Origin: Hydractinia symbiolongicarpus
Taxonomy: Eukaryota; Cnidaria; Hydrozoa; Anthoathecata; Hydractiniidae
DNA: 64,000 nt
Direction: 5' to 3'
Assembly: GCF_029227915.1 (NCBI RefSeq)
Contig: NC_079881.1
Span: forward strand, 29,117,501 to 29,181,500
The notes beneath the pieces are model-generated. The model made no database searches, was not told the origin of the DNA, and worked only from the letters and a program-made list of their open reading frames with translations. Shown here in pieces: positions 1-11,900 of this stretch. The first letter of the stretch is position 1, and each line of letters starts with the position of its first letter. Made by a program: the position numbers and the translations under genes.

Positions 1-41
1 TTAATGAGTCATTTGTTACTGTGGGACCAATCCTAGCCGTT

Positions 42-51
42 AGCGCGCGCT
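42..51. repeat. 10-bp GC palindrome AGCGCGCGCT (example copy)
   Basis: AGCGCGCGCT is its own reverse complement and contains four CpG steps including overlaps into its flanks. In many monomers the variant is TATCGCGCGCTGA, which keeps GCGCGC but shortens the palindrome. It is one of the few CpG-dense spots in an otherwise AT-rich monomer and recurs at nearly every period. Confidence 0.9.
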
Positions 52-96
52 GAAATAATGGAGACAGTTTCAAAAACTACATTTCATTGACATTCT

Positions 97-113
97 AACG
101 GTGTCAGTCCGTT
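97..113. repeat. Inverted repeat AACGG-N7-CCGTT (example copy)
   Basis: Five-base arms AACGG and CCGTT flank the 7-base loop TGTCAGT. The element is conserved in most monomers, and changes such as TAGCGG or CCATTT weaken one arm in some families. A further AACGG follows at 122-126, giving a second possible pairing partner. Confidence 0.75.
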
Positions 114-145
114 TGAGTTACAACGGTTGGGTCAAATATTCGTAC

Positions 146-187
146 CAACCTGTATTTAGCGATATTTTTTTTGATATTACTAGGTTG
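146..187. repeat. Inverted repeat CAACCT / AGGTTG around the T-tract (example copy)
   Basis: CAACCT (146-151) and AGGTTG (182-187) can pair around a 30-base AT-rich loop that holds a direct repeat of GATATT (161 and 173) and the T8 run. The match is complete only in families with CCAACCTG; the more common CCAACATG keeps four of the six pairs. It may be fortuitous. Confidence 0.5.
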
Positions 188-252
188 CATCGCTTTTAAC
201 AATGAAACGATTGACTGTGGGACTTAATTGAACTAACTTTGGACTGTGACCT

Positions 253-269
253 GATAAATGTGATAAATG
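253..269. repeat. Tandem 9-bp micro-repeat GATAAATG-T-GATAAATG (example copy)
   Basis: Two copies of GATAAATG sit one base apart. Most families keep both or one with a change (AATAAATGTGATAAATG, GACAAATGTGATAAATG). The 207-bp truncated monomer has its right-hand deletion edge exactly here. Confidence 0.8.
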
Positions 270-275
270 AGAAAA

Positions 276-286
276 TTGGACTCCAA
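276..286. repeat. 11-bp palindrome TTGGA-C-TCCAA (example copy)
   Basis: The five-base arms are perfectly complementary around a single C. It is strongly conserved across all four domains, with exceptions such as TTAGACTGCAA (family G/L) and TTGAACTCCAA (family R). Confidence 0.8.
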
Positions 287-341
287 GAAATAACATTCTT
301 CTTAATTTGACATGATTGCCGGAACTCAGCGATTTTACTGG

Positions 342-356
342 GCGCTGTGGTAGCGC
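342..356. repeat. Hairpin GCGCT-GTGGT-AGCGC (example copy)
   Basis: The arms GCGCT and AGCGC are exact reverse complements with the loop GTGGT. This is the second GC island of the monomer and is conserved in most families. P monomers (GTGGAAGCACTTC), S (GTGGTACCGC) and some domain 4 monomers (GTGGTAGCAC) break the right arm by one or two bases. Confidence 0.85.
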
Positions 357-1129
357 TTCTTTTAAAAATTTAGATTAATGAGTCATTTGTTACTGTGGGA
401 CCAATCCTAGCCGTTAGCGCGCGCTGAAATAATGGAGACAGTTTCAAAAACTACATTTCATTGACATTCTAACGGTGTCAGTCCGTTTGAGTTACAACGG
501 TTGGGTCAAATATTCGTACCAACCTGTATTTAGCGATATTTTTTTTGATATTACTAGGTTGCATCGCTTTTAACAATGAAACGATTGACTGTGGGACTTA
601 ATTGAACTAACTTTGGACTGTGACCTGATAAATGTGATAAATGAGAAAATTGGACTCCAAGAAATAACATTCTTCTTAATTTGACATGATTGCCGGAACT
701 CAGCGATTTTACTGGGCGCTGTGGTAGCGCTTCTTTTAAAAATTTAGATTAATGAGTCATTTGTTACTGTGGGACCAATCCTAGCCGTTAGCGCGCGCTG
801 AAATAATGGAGACAGTTTCAAATATTACATTTCACTGACTTTCTAACGGTGTCAGTCCGTTTGAGTTTCAACAGTTGGGCCACATATTCGTACCAACATG
901 TATTTAGCGATATTTAACTGATATTACTAGGTTGCATCGTTTTTAACAGTGAAACGATTGACTGTGGGACTTAATTGAACTAACTTTGGACTGCGACCTG
1001 ATAAATGTAAAAAATGAAAAATAATTGGACTCCAACAAATAACATTCTTCTTAATTTGACGTGATTGCCGGACTCAGCGATTACACTGGGCGCTGTGGTA
1101 GCGCTTCTTTTAAAAACTTAGATTAATAA

Positions 1130-2623
1130 GTCATTTTTTACTGGGGGACCAATCCTAGCCGTTATCGCGCGCTGAAGAAATAGAGACAGCTTCAAAAACT
1201 ACATTTCATTGACTTTCTAACGGTGTCAGTCCGTTTGAGTTACAACGGTTGGGTCAAATATTCGTACCAACCTGTATTTAGCGATATTTTTTTTGATATT
1301 ACTAGGTTGCATCGCTTTTAACAATGAAACGATTGACTGTGGGACTTAATTGAACTAACTTTGGACTGTGACCTAATAAATGTGATAAATGAGAAAATTG
1401 GACTCCAAGAATTAACATTCTTCTCAATTTGACGGGATTGCCGGAACTCAGCGATTACACTGGGCGCTGTAGTAGCGCTTCATTTAAAAATGTAGATAAA
1501 TAAGTCATTTTTTAGTGTGGGACCAATCCTAGACGTTATTGCGCGCTGAAGAAACAGCCACAGTTTTAAAACTACATTTTATTGACTTTTTAACGGTGTC
1601 AGTCCGTTTGAGTTACAACAGTTGGGTCAAATATTCGTACCAACCTGTATTTAGCGATATTTTTTTTGATATTACTAGGTTGCATCGCTTTTAACAATGA
1701 AACAATTGACTGTGGGACTTAATTGAACTAACTTTGGACTGTGACCTAATAAATGTGTTAAATGAGAAAATTAGACTCCAAGAAATAACATTCTTCTCAA
1801 TTTGACGGGATTGCCGAAACTCAGCGATTGCACTGGGCGCTGTGGTAGCGCTTCTTTTAAAAACTTAGATTAATAAGTCATTTTTTACTGGGGGACCAAT
1901 CCTAGCCGTTATCGCGCGCTGAAGAAATAGAGACAGCTTCAAAAACTACATTTCATTGACTTTCTAACGGTGTCAGTCCGTTTGAGTTACAACGGTTGGG
2001 TCAAATATTCGTACCAACCTGTATTTAGCGATATTTTTTTTGATATTACTAGGTTGCATCGCTTTTAACAATGAAACGATTGACTGTGGGACTTAATTGA
2101 ACTAACTTTGGACTGTGACCTAATAAATGTGATAAATGAGAAAATTGGACTCCAAGAATTAACATTCTTCTCAATTTGACGGGATTGCCGGAACTCAGCG
2201 ATTACACTGGGCGCTGTAGTAGCGCTTCATTTAAAAATGTAGTTAAATAAGTCATTTTTTAGTGTGGGACCAATCCTAGACGTTATTGCGCGCTGAAGAA
2301 ACAGCCACAGTTTTAAAACTACATTTTATTGACTTTTTAACGGTGTCAGTCCGTTTGAGTTACAACAGTTGGGTCAAATATTCGTACCAACCTGTATTTA
2401 GCGATATTTTTTTTGATATTACTAGGTTGCATCGCTTTTAACAATGAAACAATTGACTGTGGGACTTAATTGAACTAACTTTGGACTGTGACCTAATAAA
2501 TGTGTTAAATGAGAAAATTGGACTCCAAGAAATAACATTCTTCTCAATTTGACGGGATTGCCGAAACTCAGCGATTGCACTGGGCGCTGTGGTAGCGTTT
2601 CAAGTAAAAATTAAGATAAAAAA
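1130..2623. repeat. Two copies of a 747-bp C-D dimer
   Basis: Anchors 1130/1504 and 1877/2251 repeat the order C-D at a 747-bp period. Only a few bases differ, for example ATTAGACTCC near 1770 against ATTGGACTCC near 2517, and GTAGATAAATAAG near 1492 against GTAGTTAAATAAG near 2239. Elsewhere in domain 1 (6732/7106, 8227/8601, 13458/13832) C-D occurs once per block, so the doubling is local. Confidence 0.88.
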
Positions 2624-3199
2624 GTCATTCTTTACTGTGGGACCAATCCTAGCCGTTATCGCGCGCTGAAGAAATATCGGCAGTTTCAAAAACTACATTT
2701 CATAGACTTTCTAACAGTGTCAGTCCGTTTGTGTTATAACGGTTGAGTCACATATTCGTACCAACATGTATTTAGCGATATTTTTCTGATATTACTAGGT
2801 TGCATCGCTTTTAACAATGAAACGATTGACTGTGGGACTTAACTGAACTAACTTTGGACTGCAACCTGATAAATATGATAAATGAGACAATTGTACTTCA
2901 AGAAATAACATTCTTCTTAATTTGACGTGATTGCCGGAACTCAGCGATTATACTGGGCGCTGTGATAGCGCTTCATTTAAAAATTCAGAGAAATAAGTCA
3001 TTCTTTACTGTAGGACCAATCCTATCCGTTATCGCGCGCTGAAGAAACAGCGATAGTTTCAAAAACTACATTTCATTGACTTTGTAACGGTGTCAGTCCG
3101 TTTGAGTTACAACGGTTGGGTCACATATTGGTACCAACATGTATTTAGCGATATTTATCTGATATTACTAGGTTGCATCGCTTTTAGCTATGAAACGAT

Positions 3200-5510
3200 T
3201 GACTGTGGGACTTAATTGAACTAACTTTGGACTGTCACCTGATAAATGTGACAAAGGAGACAATTAGACTGCAAGAAATAACATCCTTCTTAATTTGACA
3301 TGATTGCCGAAACTCAGCGTTTACACTGGGCGCTGTGGTAGTGCTTTTTTTAAAAACTTAGATTAATGAGTCATTTCTTACTGTGGGACCAATCCTAGCC
3401 GTTAGCGCGCGCTGAAATAATAGAGACAGTTTCAAATATTACATTTCACTGATTTTCTAACGGTGTCAGTCCGTTTGAGTTTCAACAGTTGGGCCACATA
3501 TTCGTACAAACATGTATTTAGCGATATTTAACTGATATTACTAGGTTGCATCGCTTTTAACAATGAAACGATTGACTGTGGGACTTAATTGAACTAACTT
3601 TGGACTGTGACCTAATAAATGTGATAAATGAGAAAATTGGACTCCAAGAAATAACATTCTTCTCAATTTGACGGGATTGCTGGGACTCAGCGATTACACT
3701 GGGCGCTGTGGTAGCGCTTCAATTAAAAATGTAGATAAAAAAGTCATTCTTTAGTGTGGGACCAATCCTAGACGTTATCGCGCGCTGAAGAACTATCGAC
3801 AGTTTCATAAACTACATTTCATTGACTTTCTAACGGTGTCAGTCCGTTTGAGTTACAACGGTTGGGTCACATGTTCGTACCAACATGTATTTAGCGATAT
3901 TTTTTTTTAAATTACTAGCTTGCATCGGTTTTAACAATGGAACGAATGACTGTGGGACTTAATTGAACTAACTTTGGACTGTTACCTGATAAATGTGATA
4001 AATGAGACAATTGGACTCCAAGAAAAAACATTCTTCTTAATTTGACGTGATTGCCGAAACTCAGCGATTGCACTGGGCGCTGTGGTAGCGCTTCAATTAA
4101 GAATTAAGATGAAAAAGTCATTCTTTACTGTGGGACCAATCCTAGCCGTTATCGCGCGCTGAAGAAATATCGATAGTTTCAAAAACTACATTTCATTGAC
4201 TTTCTAACGGTGTCAGTCCGTTTGAGTTACAACGGTTGGGTCACATATTCGTACCAACATGTATTTAGCTATATTTTTTTTGATATTACTAGGTAGCATC
4301 GCTTTTAACAATGAAACGAATTACAGTGGGATTTAATTGAACTAACTTTGGACTGTGACCTGACAAATGTGATAAATGAGACAATTGGACTCCAAGAAAT
4401 AACATTCTACTTAATTTGACGTGATTGCCGGAACTCAGCGATTACACTGGGCGCTGTGCTAGCGCTTTAATTAAAAATTAAGATAAAAAAGTCATTCTTT
4501 TCTGTGGGACCAATCCTAGACGTTATCGCGCGCTGAAGAACTATCGACAGTTTCATAAACTACATTTCATTGACTTTCTAACGGTGTCAGTCCGTTTGTG
4601 TTATAACGGTTGGGTCACATATTCGTACCAACATGTATTTAGCGATATTTTTCTGATATTACTAGGTTGCATCGCTTTTAACAATGAAACGATTGACTGT
4701 GGGACTTAATTGAACTAACTTTGGACTGCAACCTGATAAATATGATAAATGAGACAATTGTACTCCAAGAAATAACATTCTTCTTAATTTGACGTGATTG
4801 CCGAAACACAGCGATTATACTGTGCGCTGTGATAGCGCTTCATTTAAAAATTCAGAGAAATAAGTCATTCTTTACTGTAGGACCAATCCTATCCGTTATC
4901 TCGCGCTGAAGAAACAGCGATAGTTTCAAAAACTACATTTGATTGACTTTGTAGCGGTGTCAGTCCGTTTGAGTTAAAACGGTTGAGTCACATATTGGTA
5001 CCAACATGTATTTAGCGATATTTATCTGATATTACTAGGTTGCATCGCTTTTAGCTATGAAACGATTGACTGTGGGACTTAATTGAACTAACTTTGGACT
5101 GTCACCTGATAAATGTGACAAAGGAGACAATTAGACTGCAAGAAATAACATCCTTCTTAATTTGACATGATTGCCGAAACTCAGCGTTTACACTGGGCGC
5201 TGTGGTAGCGCTTCATTTAAGAATTAAGCTAAAGAAAGTTATTTTTGTACTGTGGACCAATCCTAGCCGTTAGCGCGCGCTGAAGAAGTAGAGACAGTTT
5301 TAAAACTACATTTTATTGACCTTCTAGCAGTGTCAGTCCGTTTCAGTTACAACGGTTGGGTCACATTATCGTACCAACATGTATTTAGCGATACTAATCT
5401 GATATTACTAGGTTGCATCGCTTTTAACAGTGAAACGATTTACTGTGGGACTTAACTGAACTAACTTTGGACTGTGACCTGATAAATGTGATAAATGAGA
5501 AAATTGGACT
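3200..5510. repeat. ~2.3-kb block, first copy of a pair 6350 bp apart
   Basis: This stretch matches about 9550-11860 with constant spacing: anchors 3370, 3743, 4117, 4491, 4864 and 5238 pair with 9720, 10093, 10467, 10841, 11214 and 11588, each 6350 bp apart. It carries the families with 'ACTAGCTTGCATCGG', 'GTGCTAGCGCTT', 'CTGTAGGACC' and the unusual L monomer head 'AAAGAAAGTTATTTTTG'. The match ends where the left copy reads GGACTCCAACAAATAAC and the right copy reads GGGCTCCAAGAAAGAAC. Confidence 0.85.
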
Positions 5511-5983
5511 CCAACAAATAACATTCTTCTTAATTTGACGTGATTGCCGCAACTCAGCGATTACACTGGGCGCTGTGGTACCGCTTCTTTAAAAAATTTA
5601 GATTAATAAGTCATTTTTTACTGGGGGACCAATCCTAGCCGTTATCGCGCGCTGAAGAAATAGAGACAGCTTCAAAAACTACATTTCATTGACATTCTAA
5701 CGGTGTCAGTCCGTTTGAGTTACAACGGTTGGGTCAAATATTCGTACCAACCTGTATTTAGCGATATTTTTTTTGATATTACTAGGTTGCATCGCTTTTA
5801 ACAATGAAACGATTGACTGTGGGACTTAATTGAACTAACTTTGGACTGTGACCTGATAAATGTGATAAATGAGAAAATTGGACTCCAAGAAATAACATTC
5901 TTCTTAATTTGACATGATTGCCGGAACTCAGCGATTTTACTGGGCGCTGTGGTAGCGCTTCTTTTAAAAATTTAGATTAATGA

Positions 5984-8973
5984 GTCATTTGGTACTGTGG
6001 GACCAATCCTAGCCGTTAGCGCGCGCTGAAATAATGGAGACAGTTTCAAAAACTACATTTCATTGACATTCTAACGGTGTCAGTCCGTTTGAGTTACAAC
6101 GGTTGGGTCAAATATTCGTACCAACCTGTATTTAGCGATATTTTTTTTGATATTACTAGGTTGCATCGCTTTTAACAATGAAACGATTGACTGTGGGACT
6201 TAATTGAACTAACTTTGGACTGTGACCTGATAAATGTGATAAATGAGAAAATTGGACTGCAAGAAATAACATTCTTCTTAATTTGACATGATTGCCGGAA
6301 CTCAGCGATTTTACTGGGCGCTGTGGTAGCGCTTCTTTTAAAAATTTAGATTAATGAGTCATTTGTTACTGTGGGACCAATCCTAGCCGTTAGCGCGCGC
6401 TGAAATAATGGAGACAGTTTCAAATATTACATTTCACTGACTTTCTAACGGTGTCAGTCCGTTTGAGTTTCAACAGTTGGGCCACATATTCGTACCAACA
6501 TGTATTTAGCGACATTTAACTGATATTACTAGGTTGCATCGTTTTTAACAGTGAAACGATTGACTGTGGGACTTAATTGAACTAACTTTGGACTGCGACC
6601 TGATAAATGTAAAAAATGAAAAATAATTGGACTCTAACAAATAACATTCTTCCTAATTTGACGTGATTGCCGGACTCAGCGATTACACTGGGCGCTGTGG
6701 TAGCGCTTCTTTTAAAAACTTAGATTAATAAGTCATTTTTTACTGGGGGACCAATCCTAGCCGTTATCGCGCGCTGAAGAAATAGAGACAGCTTCAAAAA
6801 CTACATTTCATTGACTTTCTAACGGTGTCAGTCCGTTTGAGTTACAACGGTTGGGTCAAATATTCGTACCAACCTGTATTTAGCGATATTTTTTTTGATA
6901 TTACTAGGTTGCATCGCTTTTAACAATGAAACGATTGACTGTGGGACTTAATTGAACTAACTTTGGACTGTGACCTAATAAATGTGATAAATGAGAAAAT
7001 TGGACTCCAAGAAATAACATTCTTCTCAATTTGACGGGATTGCCGGAACTCAGCGATTACACTGGGCGCTGTAGTAGCGCTTCATTTAAAAATGTAGATA
7101 AATAAGTCATTTTTTAGTGTGGGACCAATCCTAGACGTTATTGCGCGCTGAAGAAACAGCCACAGTTTTAAAACTACATTTTATTGACTTTTTAACGGTG
7201 TTAGTCCGTTTGAGTTACAACAGTTGGGTCAAATATTCGTACCAACCTGTATTTAGCGATATTTTTTTTGATATTACTAGGTTGCATCGCTTTTAACAAT
7301 GAAACGATTGACTGTGGGACTTAATTGAACTAACTTTGGACTGTGACCTGATAAATGTGATAAATGAGAAAATTGGACTCCAAGAAATAACATTCTTCTT
7401 AATTTGACATGATTGCCGGAACTCAGCGATTTTACTGGGCGCTGTGGTAGCGCTTCTTTTAAAAATTTAGATTAATGAGTCATTTGGTACTGTGGGACCA
7501 ATCCTAGCCGTTAGCGCGCGCTGAAATAATGGAGACAGTTTCAAAAACTACATTTCATTGACATTCTAACGGTGTCAGTCCGTTTGAGTTACAACGGTTG
7601 GGTCAAATATTCGTACCAACCTGTATTTAGCGATATTTTTTTTGATATTACTAGGTTGCATCGCTTTTAACAATGAAACGATTGACTGTGGGACTTAATT
7701 GAACTAACTTTGGACTGTGACCTGATAAATGTGATAAATGAGAAAATTGGACTCCAAGAAATAACATTCTTCTTAATTTGACATGATTGCCGGAACTCAG
7801 CGATTTTACTGGGCGCTGTGGTAGCGCTTCTTTTAAAAATTTAGATTAATGAGTCATTTGTTACTGTGGGACCAATCCTAGCCGTTAGCGCGCGCTGAAA
7901 TAATGGAGACAGTTTCAAATATTACATTTCACTGACTTTCTAACGGTGTCAGTCCGTTTGAGTTTCAACAGTTGGGCCACATATTCGTACCAACATGTAT
8001 TTAGCGACATTTAACTGATATTACTAGGTTGCATCGTTTTTAACAGTGAAACGATTGACTGTGGGACTTAATTGAACTAACTTTGGACTGCGACCTGATA
8101 AATGTAAAAAATGAAAAATAATTGGACTCTAACAAATAACATTCTTCCTAATTTGACGTGATTGCCGGACTCAGCGATTACACTGGGCGCTGTGGTAGCG
8201 CTTCTTTTAAAAACTTAGATTAATAAGTCATTTTTTACTGGGGGACCAATCCTAGCCGTTATCGCGCGCTGAAGAAATAGAGACAGCTTCAAAAACTACA
8301 TTTCATTGACTTTCTAACGGTGTCAGTCCGTTTGAGTTACAACGGTTGGGTCAAATATTCGTACCAACCTGTATTTAGCGATATTTTTTTTGATATTACT
8401 AGGTTGCATCGCTTTTAACAATGAAACGATTGACTGTGGGACTTAATTGAACTAACTTTGGACTGTGACCTAATAAATGTGATAAATGAGAAAATTGGAC
8501 TCCAAGAAATAACATTCTTCTCAATTTGACGGGATTGCCGGAACTCAGCGATTACACTGGGCGCTGTAGTAGCGCTTCATTTAAAAATGTAGATAAATAA
8601 GTCATTTTTTAGTGTGGGACCAATCCTAGACGTTATTGCGCGCTGAAGAAACAGCCACAGTTTTAAAACTACATTTTATTGACTTTTTAACGGTGTCAGT
8701 CCGTTTGAGTTACAACAGTTGGATCAAATATTCGTACCAACATGTATTTAGCGATATTTTTTTTGATATTACTAGGTTGCATCGCTTTTAACAATGAAAC
8801 AATTGACTGTGGGACTTAATTGAACTAACTTTGGACTGTGACCTAATAAATGTGTTAAATGAGAAAATTGGACTCCAAGAAATAACATTCTTCTCAATTT
8901 GACGGGATTGCCGAAACTCAGCGATTGCACTGGGCGCTGTGGTAGCGCTTCAATTAAAAATTAAGATAAAAAA
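5984..8973. repeat. Two copies of a 1495-bp A-B-C-D tetramer
   Basis: Anchors 5984, 6358, 6732 and 7106 pair with 7479, 7853, 8227 and 8601 at exactly 1495 bp. Rare shared variants such as CATTTGGTACTG in the A head and ACTCTAACAAATAACATTC in B show that the copies are siblings. The fourth monomer of the left copy (from 7106) has a D head and an A tail, so the duplication joint lies inside it. Confidence 0.88.
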
Positions 8974-11900
8974 GTCATTCTTTACTGTGGGACCAATCCT
9001 AGCCGTTATCGCGTGCTGAAGAAATATCGACAGCTTCCAAAACTACATTTCATTGACTTTCTAACGGTGTCAGTCCGTTTGTGTTATAACGGTTGAGTCA
9101 CATATTCGTACCAACATGTATTTAGCGATATTTTTCTGATATTACTAGGTTGCATCGCTTTTAACAATGAAACGATTGACTGTGGGACTTAATTGAACTA
9201 ACTTTGGACTGTGACCTAATAAATGTGATAAATGAGAAAATTGGACTCCAAGAAATAACATTCTTCTCAATTTGACGGGATTGCCGAAACTCAGCGATTG
9301 CACTGGGCGCTGTGGTAGCGCTTCAATTAAAAATTAAGATAAATAAGTCATTCTTTACTGTGGGACCAATCCTAGCCGTTATCGCGCGCTGAAGAAATAT
9401 CGGCAGTTTCAAAAACTACATTTCATAGACTTTCTAACGGTGTCAGTCCGTTTGTGTTATAACGGTTGAGTCACATATTCGTACCAACATGTATTTAGCG
9501 ATATTTTTCTGATATTACTAGGTTGCATCGCTTTTAACAATGAAACGATTGACTGTGGGACTTAATTGAACTAACTTTGGACTGTCACCTGATAAATGTG
9601 ACAAAGGAGACAATTAGACTGCAAGAAATAACATCCTTCTTAATTTGACATGATTGCCGAAACTCAGCGTTTACACTGGGCGCTGTGGAAGCGCTTTTTT
9701 TAAAAACTTAGATTAATGAGTCATTTCTTACTGTGGGACCAATCCTAGCCGTTAGCGCGCGCTGAAATAATAGAGACAGTTTCAAATATTACATTTCACT
9801 GATTTTCTAACGGTGTCAGTCCGTTTGAGTTTCAACAGTTGGGCCACATATTCGTACAAACATGTATTTAGCGATATTTAACTGATATTACTAGGTTGCA
9901 TCGCTTTTAACATTGAAACGATTGACTGTGGGACTTAATTGAACTAACTTTGGACTGTGACCTAATAAATGTGATAAATGAGAAAATTGGACTCCAAGAA
10001 ATAACATTCTTCTCAATTTGACGGGATTGCCGGGACTCAGCGATTACACTGGGCGCTGTGGTAGCGCTTCAATTAAAAATGTAGATAAAAAAGTCATTCT
10101 TTAGTGTGGGACCAATCCTAGACGTTATCGCGCGCTGAAGAACTATCGACAGTTTCATAAACTACATTTCATTGACTTTTTAACGGTGTCAGTCCGTTTG
10201 AGTTACAACGGTTGGGTCACATGTTCGTACCAACATGTATTTAGCGATATTTTTTTTTAAATTACTAGCTTGCATCGGTTTTAACAATGGAACGAATGAC
10301 TGTGGGACTTAATTGAACTAACTTTGGACTGTTACCTGATAAATGTGATAAATGAGACAATTGGACTCCAAGAAAAAACATTCTTCTTAATTTGACGTGA
10401 TTGCCGAAACTCAGCGATTGCACTGGGCGCTGTGGTAGCGCTTAAATTAAGATTTAAGATGAAAAAGTCATTCTTTACTGTGGGACCAATCCTAGCCGTT
10501 ATCGCGCGCTGAAGAAATATCGATAGTTTCAAAAACTACATTTCATTGACTTTCTAACGGTGTCAGTCCGTTTGAGTTACAACGGTTGGGTCACATATTC
10601 GTACCAACATGTATTTAGCTATATTTTTTTTGATATTACTAGGTAGCATCGCTTTTAACAATGAAACGAATTACAGTGGGATTTAATTGAACTAACTTTG
10701 GACTGTGACCTGACAATTGTGATAAATGAGACAATTGGACTCCAAGAAATAACATTCTACTTAAATTGACGTGATTGCCAGAACTCAGCGATTACACTGG
10801 GCGCAGTGCTAGCGCTTCAATTAAAAATTAAGATAAAAAAGTCATTCTTTACTGTGGGACCAATCCTAGACGTTATCGCGCGCTCAAGAACTATCGACAG
10901 TTTCATAAACTACATTTCATTGACTTTCTAACGGTGTCAGTCCGTTTGTGTTATAACGGTTGGGTCACATATTCGTACCAACATGTATTTAGCGATATTT
11001 TTCTGATATTACTAGGTTGCATCGCTTTTAACAATGAAACGATTGACTGTGGGACTTAATTGAACTAACTTTGGACTGCAACCTGATAAATATGATAAAT
11101 GAGACAATTGTACTCCAAGAAATAACATTCTTCTTAATTTGACGTGATTGCCGAAACTCAGCGATTATACTGGGCGCTGTGATAGCGCTTCATTTAAAAA
11201 TTCAGAGAAATAAGTCATTCTTTACTGTAGGACCAATCCTATCCGTTATCTCGCGCTGAAGAAACAGCGATAGTTTCAAAAACTACATTTGATTGACTTT
11301 GTAGCGGTGTCAGTCCGTTTGAGTTAAAACGGTTGAGTCACATATTGGTACCAACATGTATTTAGCGATATTTATCTGATATTACTAGGTTGCATCGCTT
11401 TTAGCTATGAAACGATTGACTGTGGGACTTAATTGAACTAACTTTGGACTGTCACCTGATAAATGTGACAAAGGAGACAATTAGACTGCAAGAAATAACA
11501 TCCTTCTTAATTTGACATGATTGCCGAAACTCAGCGTTTACACTGGGCGCTGTGGTAGCGCTTCATTTAAGAATTAAGCTAAAGAAAGTTATTTTTGTAC
11601 TGTGGACCAATCCTAGCCGTTAGCGCGCGCTGAAGAAGTAGAGACAGTTTTAAAACTACATTTTATTGACCTTTTAGCAGTGTCAGTCCGTTTCAGTTAC
11701 AACGGTTGGGTCACATTATCGTACCAACATGTATTTAGCGATACTAATCTGATATTACTAGGTTGCATCGCTTTTAACAGTGAAACGATTTACTGTGGGA
11801 CTTAACTGAACTAACTTTGGACTGTGACCTGATAAATGTGATAAATGAGAAAATTGGGCTCCAAGAAAGAACATTCTTCTTAATTTGACATGATTGCCGG

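Larger units (their letters stand above)
8..381. repeat. Representative monomer (family A, 374 bp)
   Basis: This is a clean example of the unit. GC is about 37% by hand count, concentrated in two islands: the GCGCGC core at 42-51 and the GCGCT/AGCGC hairpin at 342-356. A run of eight T lies at 165-172. The unit length 374 is not a multiple of three, so no reading frame can continue in phase from one monomer into the next. Confidence 0.95.
1..748. repeat. Perfect tandem pair of 374-bp A monomers
   Basis: Positions 1-374 and 375-748 read as identical base for base when compared line by line. This is the closest adjacent pair at single-monomer scale in the window. The next monomer (from 749) is family B and differs clearly, so the A-A pair is a very recent one-monomer duplication or the edge of a short homogenised run that continues to the left. 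Confidence 0.93.

Noticed and set aside
130-160. Possible CENP-B-box-like sequence around ATTCGTACCAACATG
   Set aside because: TTCG and the following A fit part of the known box pattern (TTCG-N4-A-N2-CGGG), but the essential CGGG part is absent here and in all variants I checked.
253-270. AATAAA and TATAAA strings (for example CTAATAAATG and CTTATAAATG) as poly(A) signal or TATA box
   Set aside because: They are family-specific single-base variants of GATAAATG in AT-rich DNA, present in many monomers with no gene nearby.
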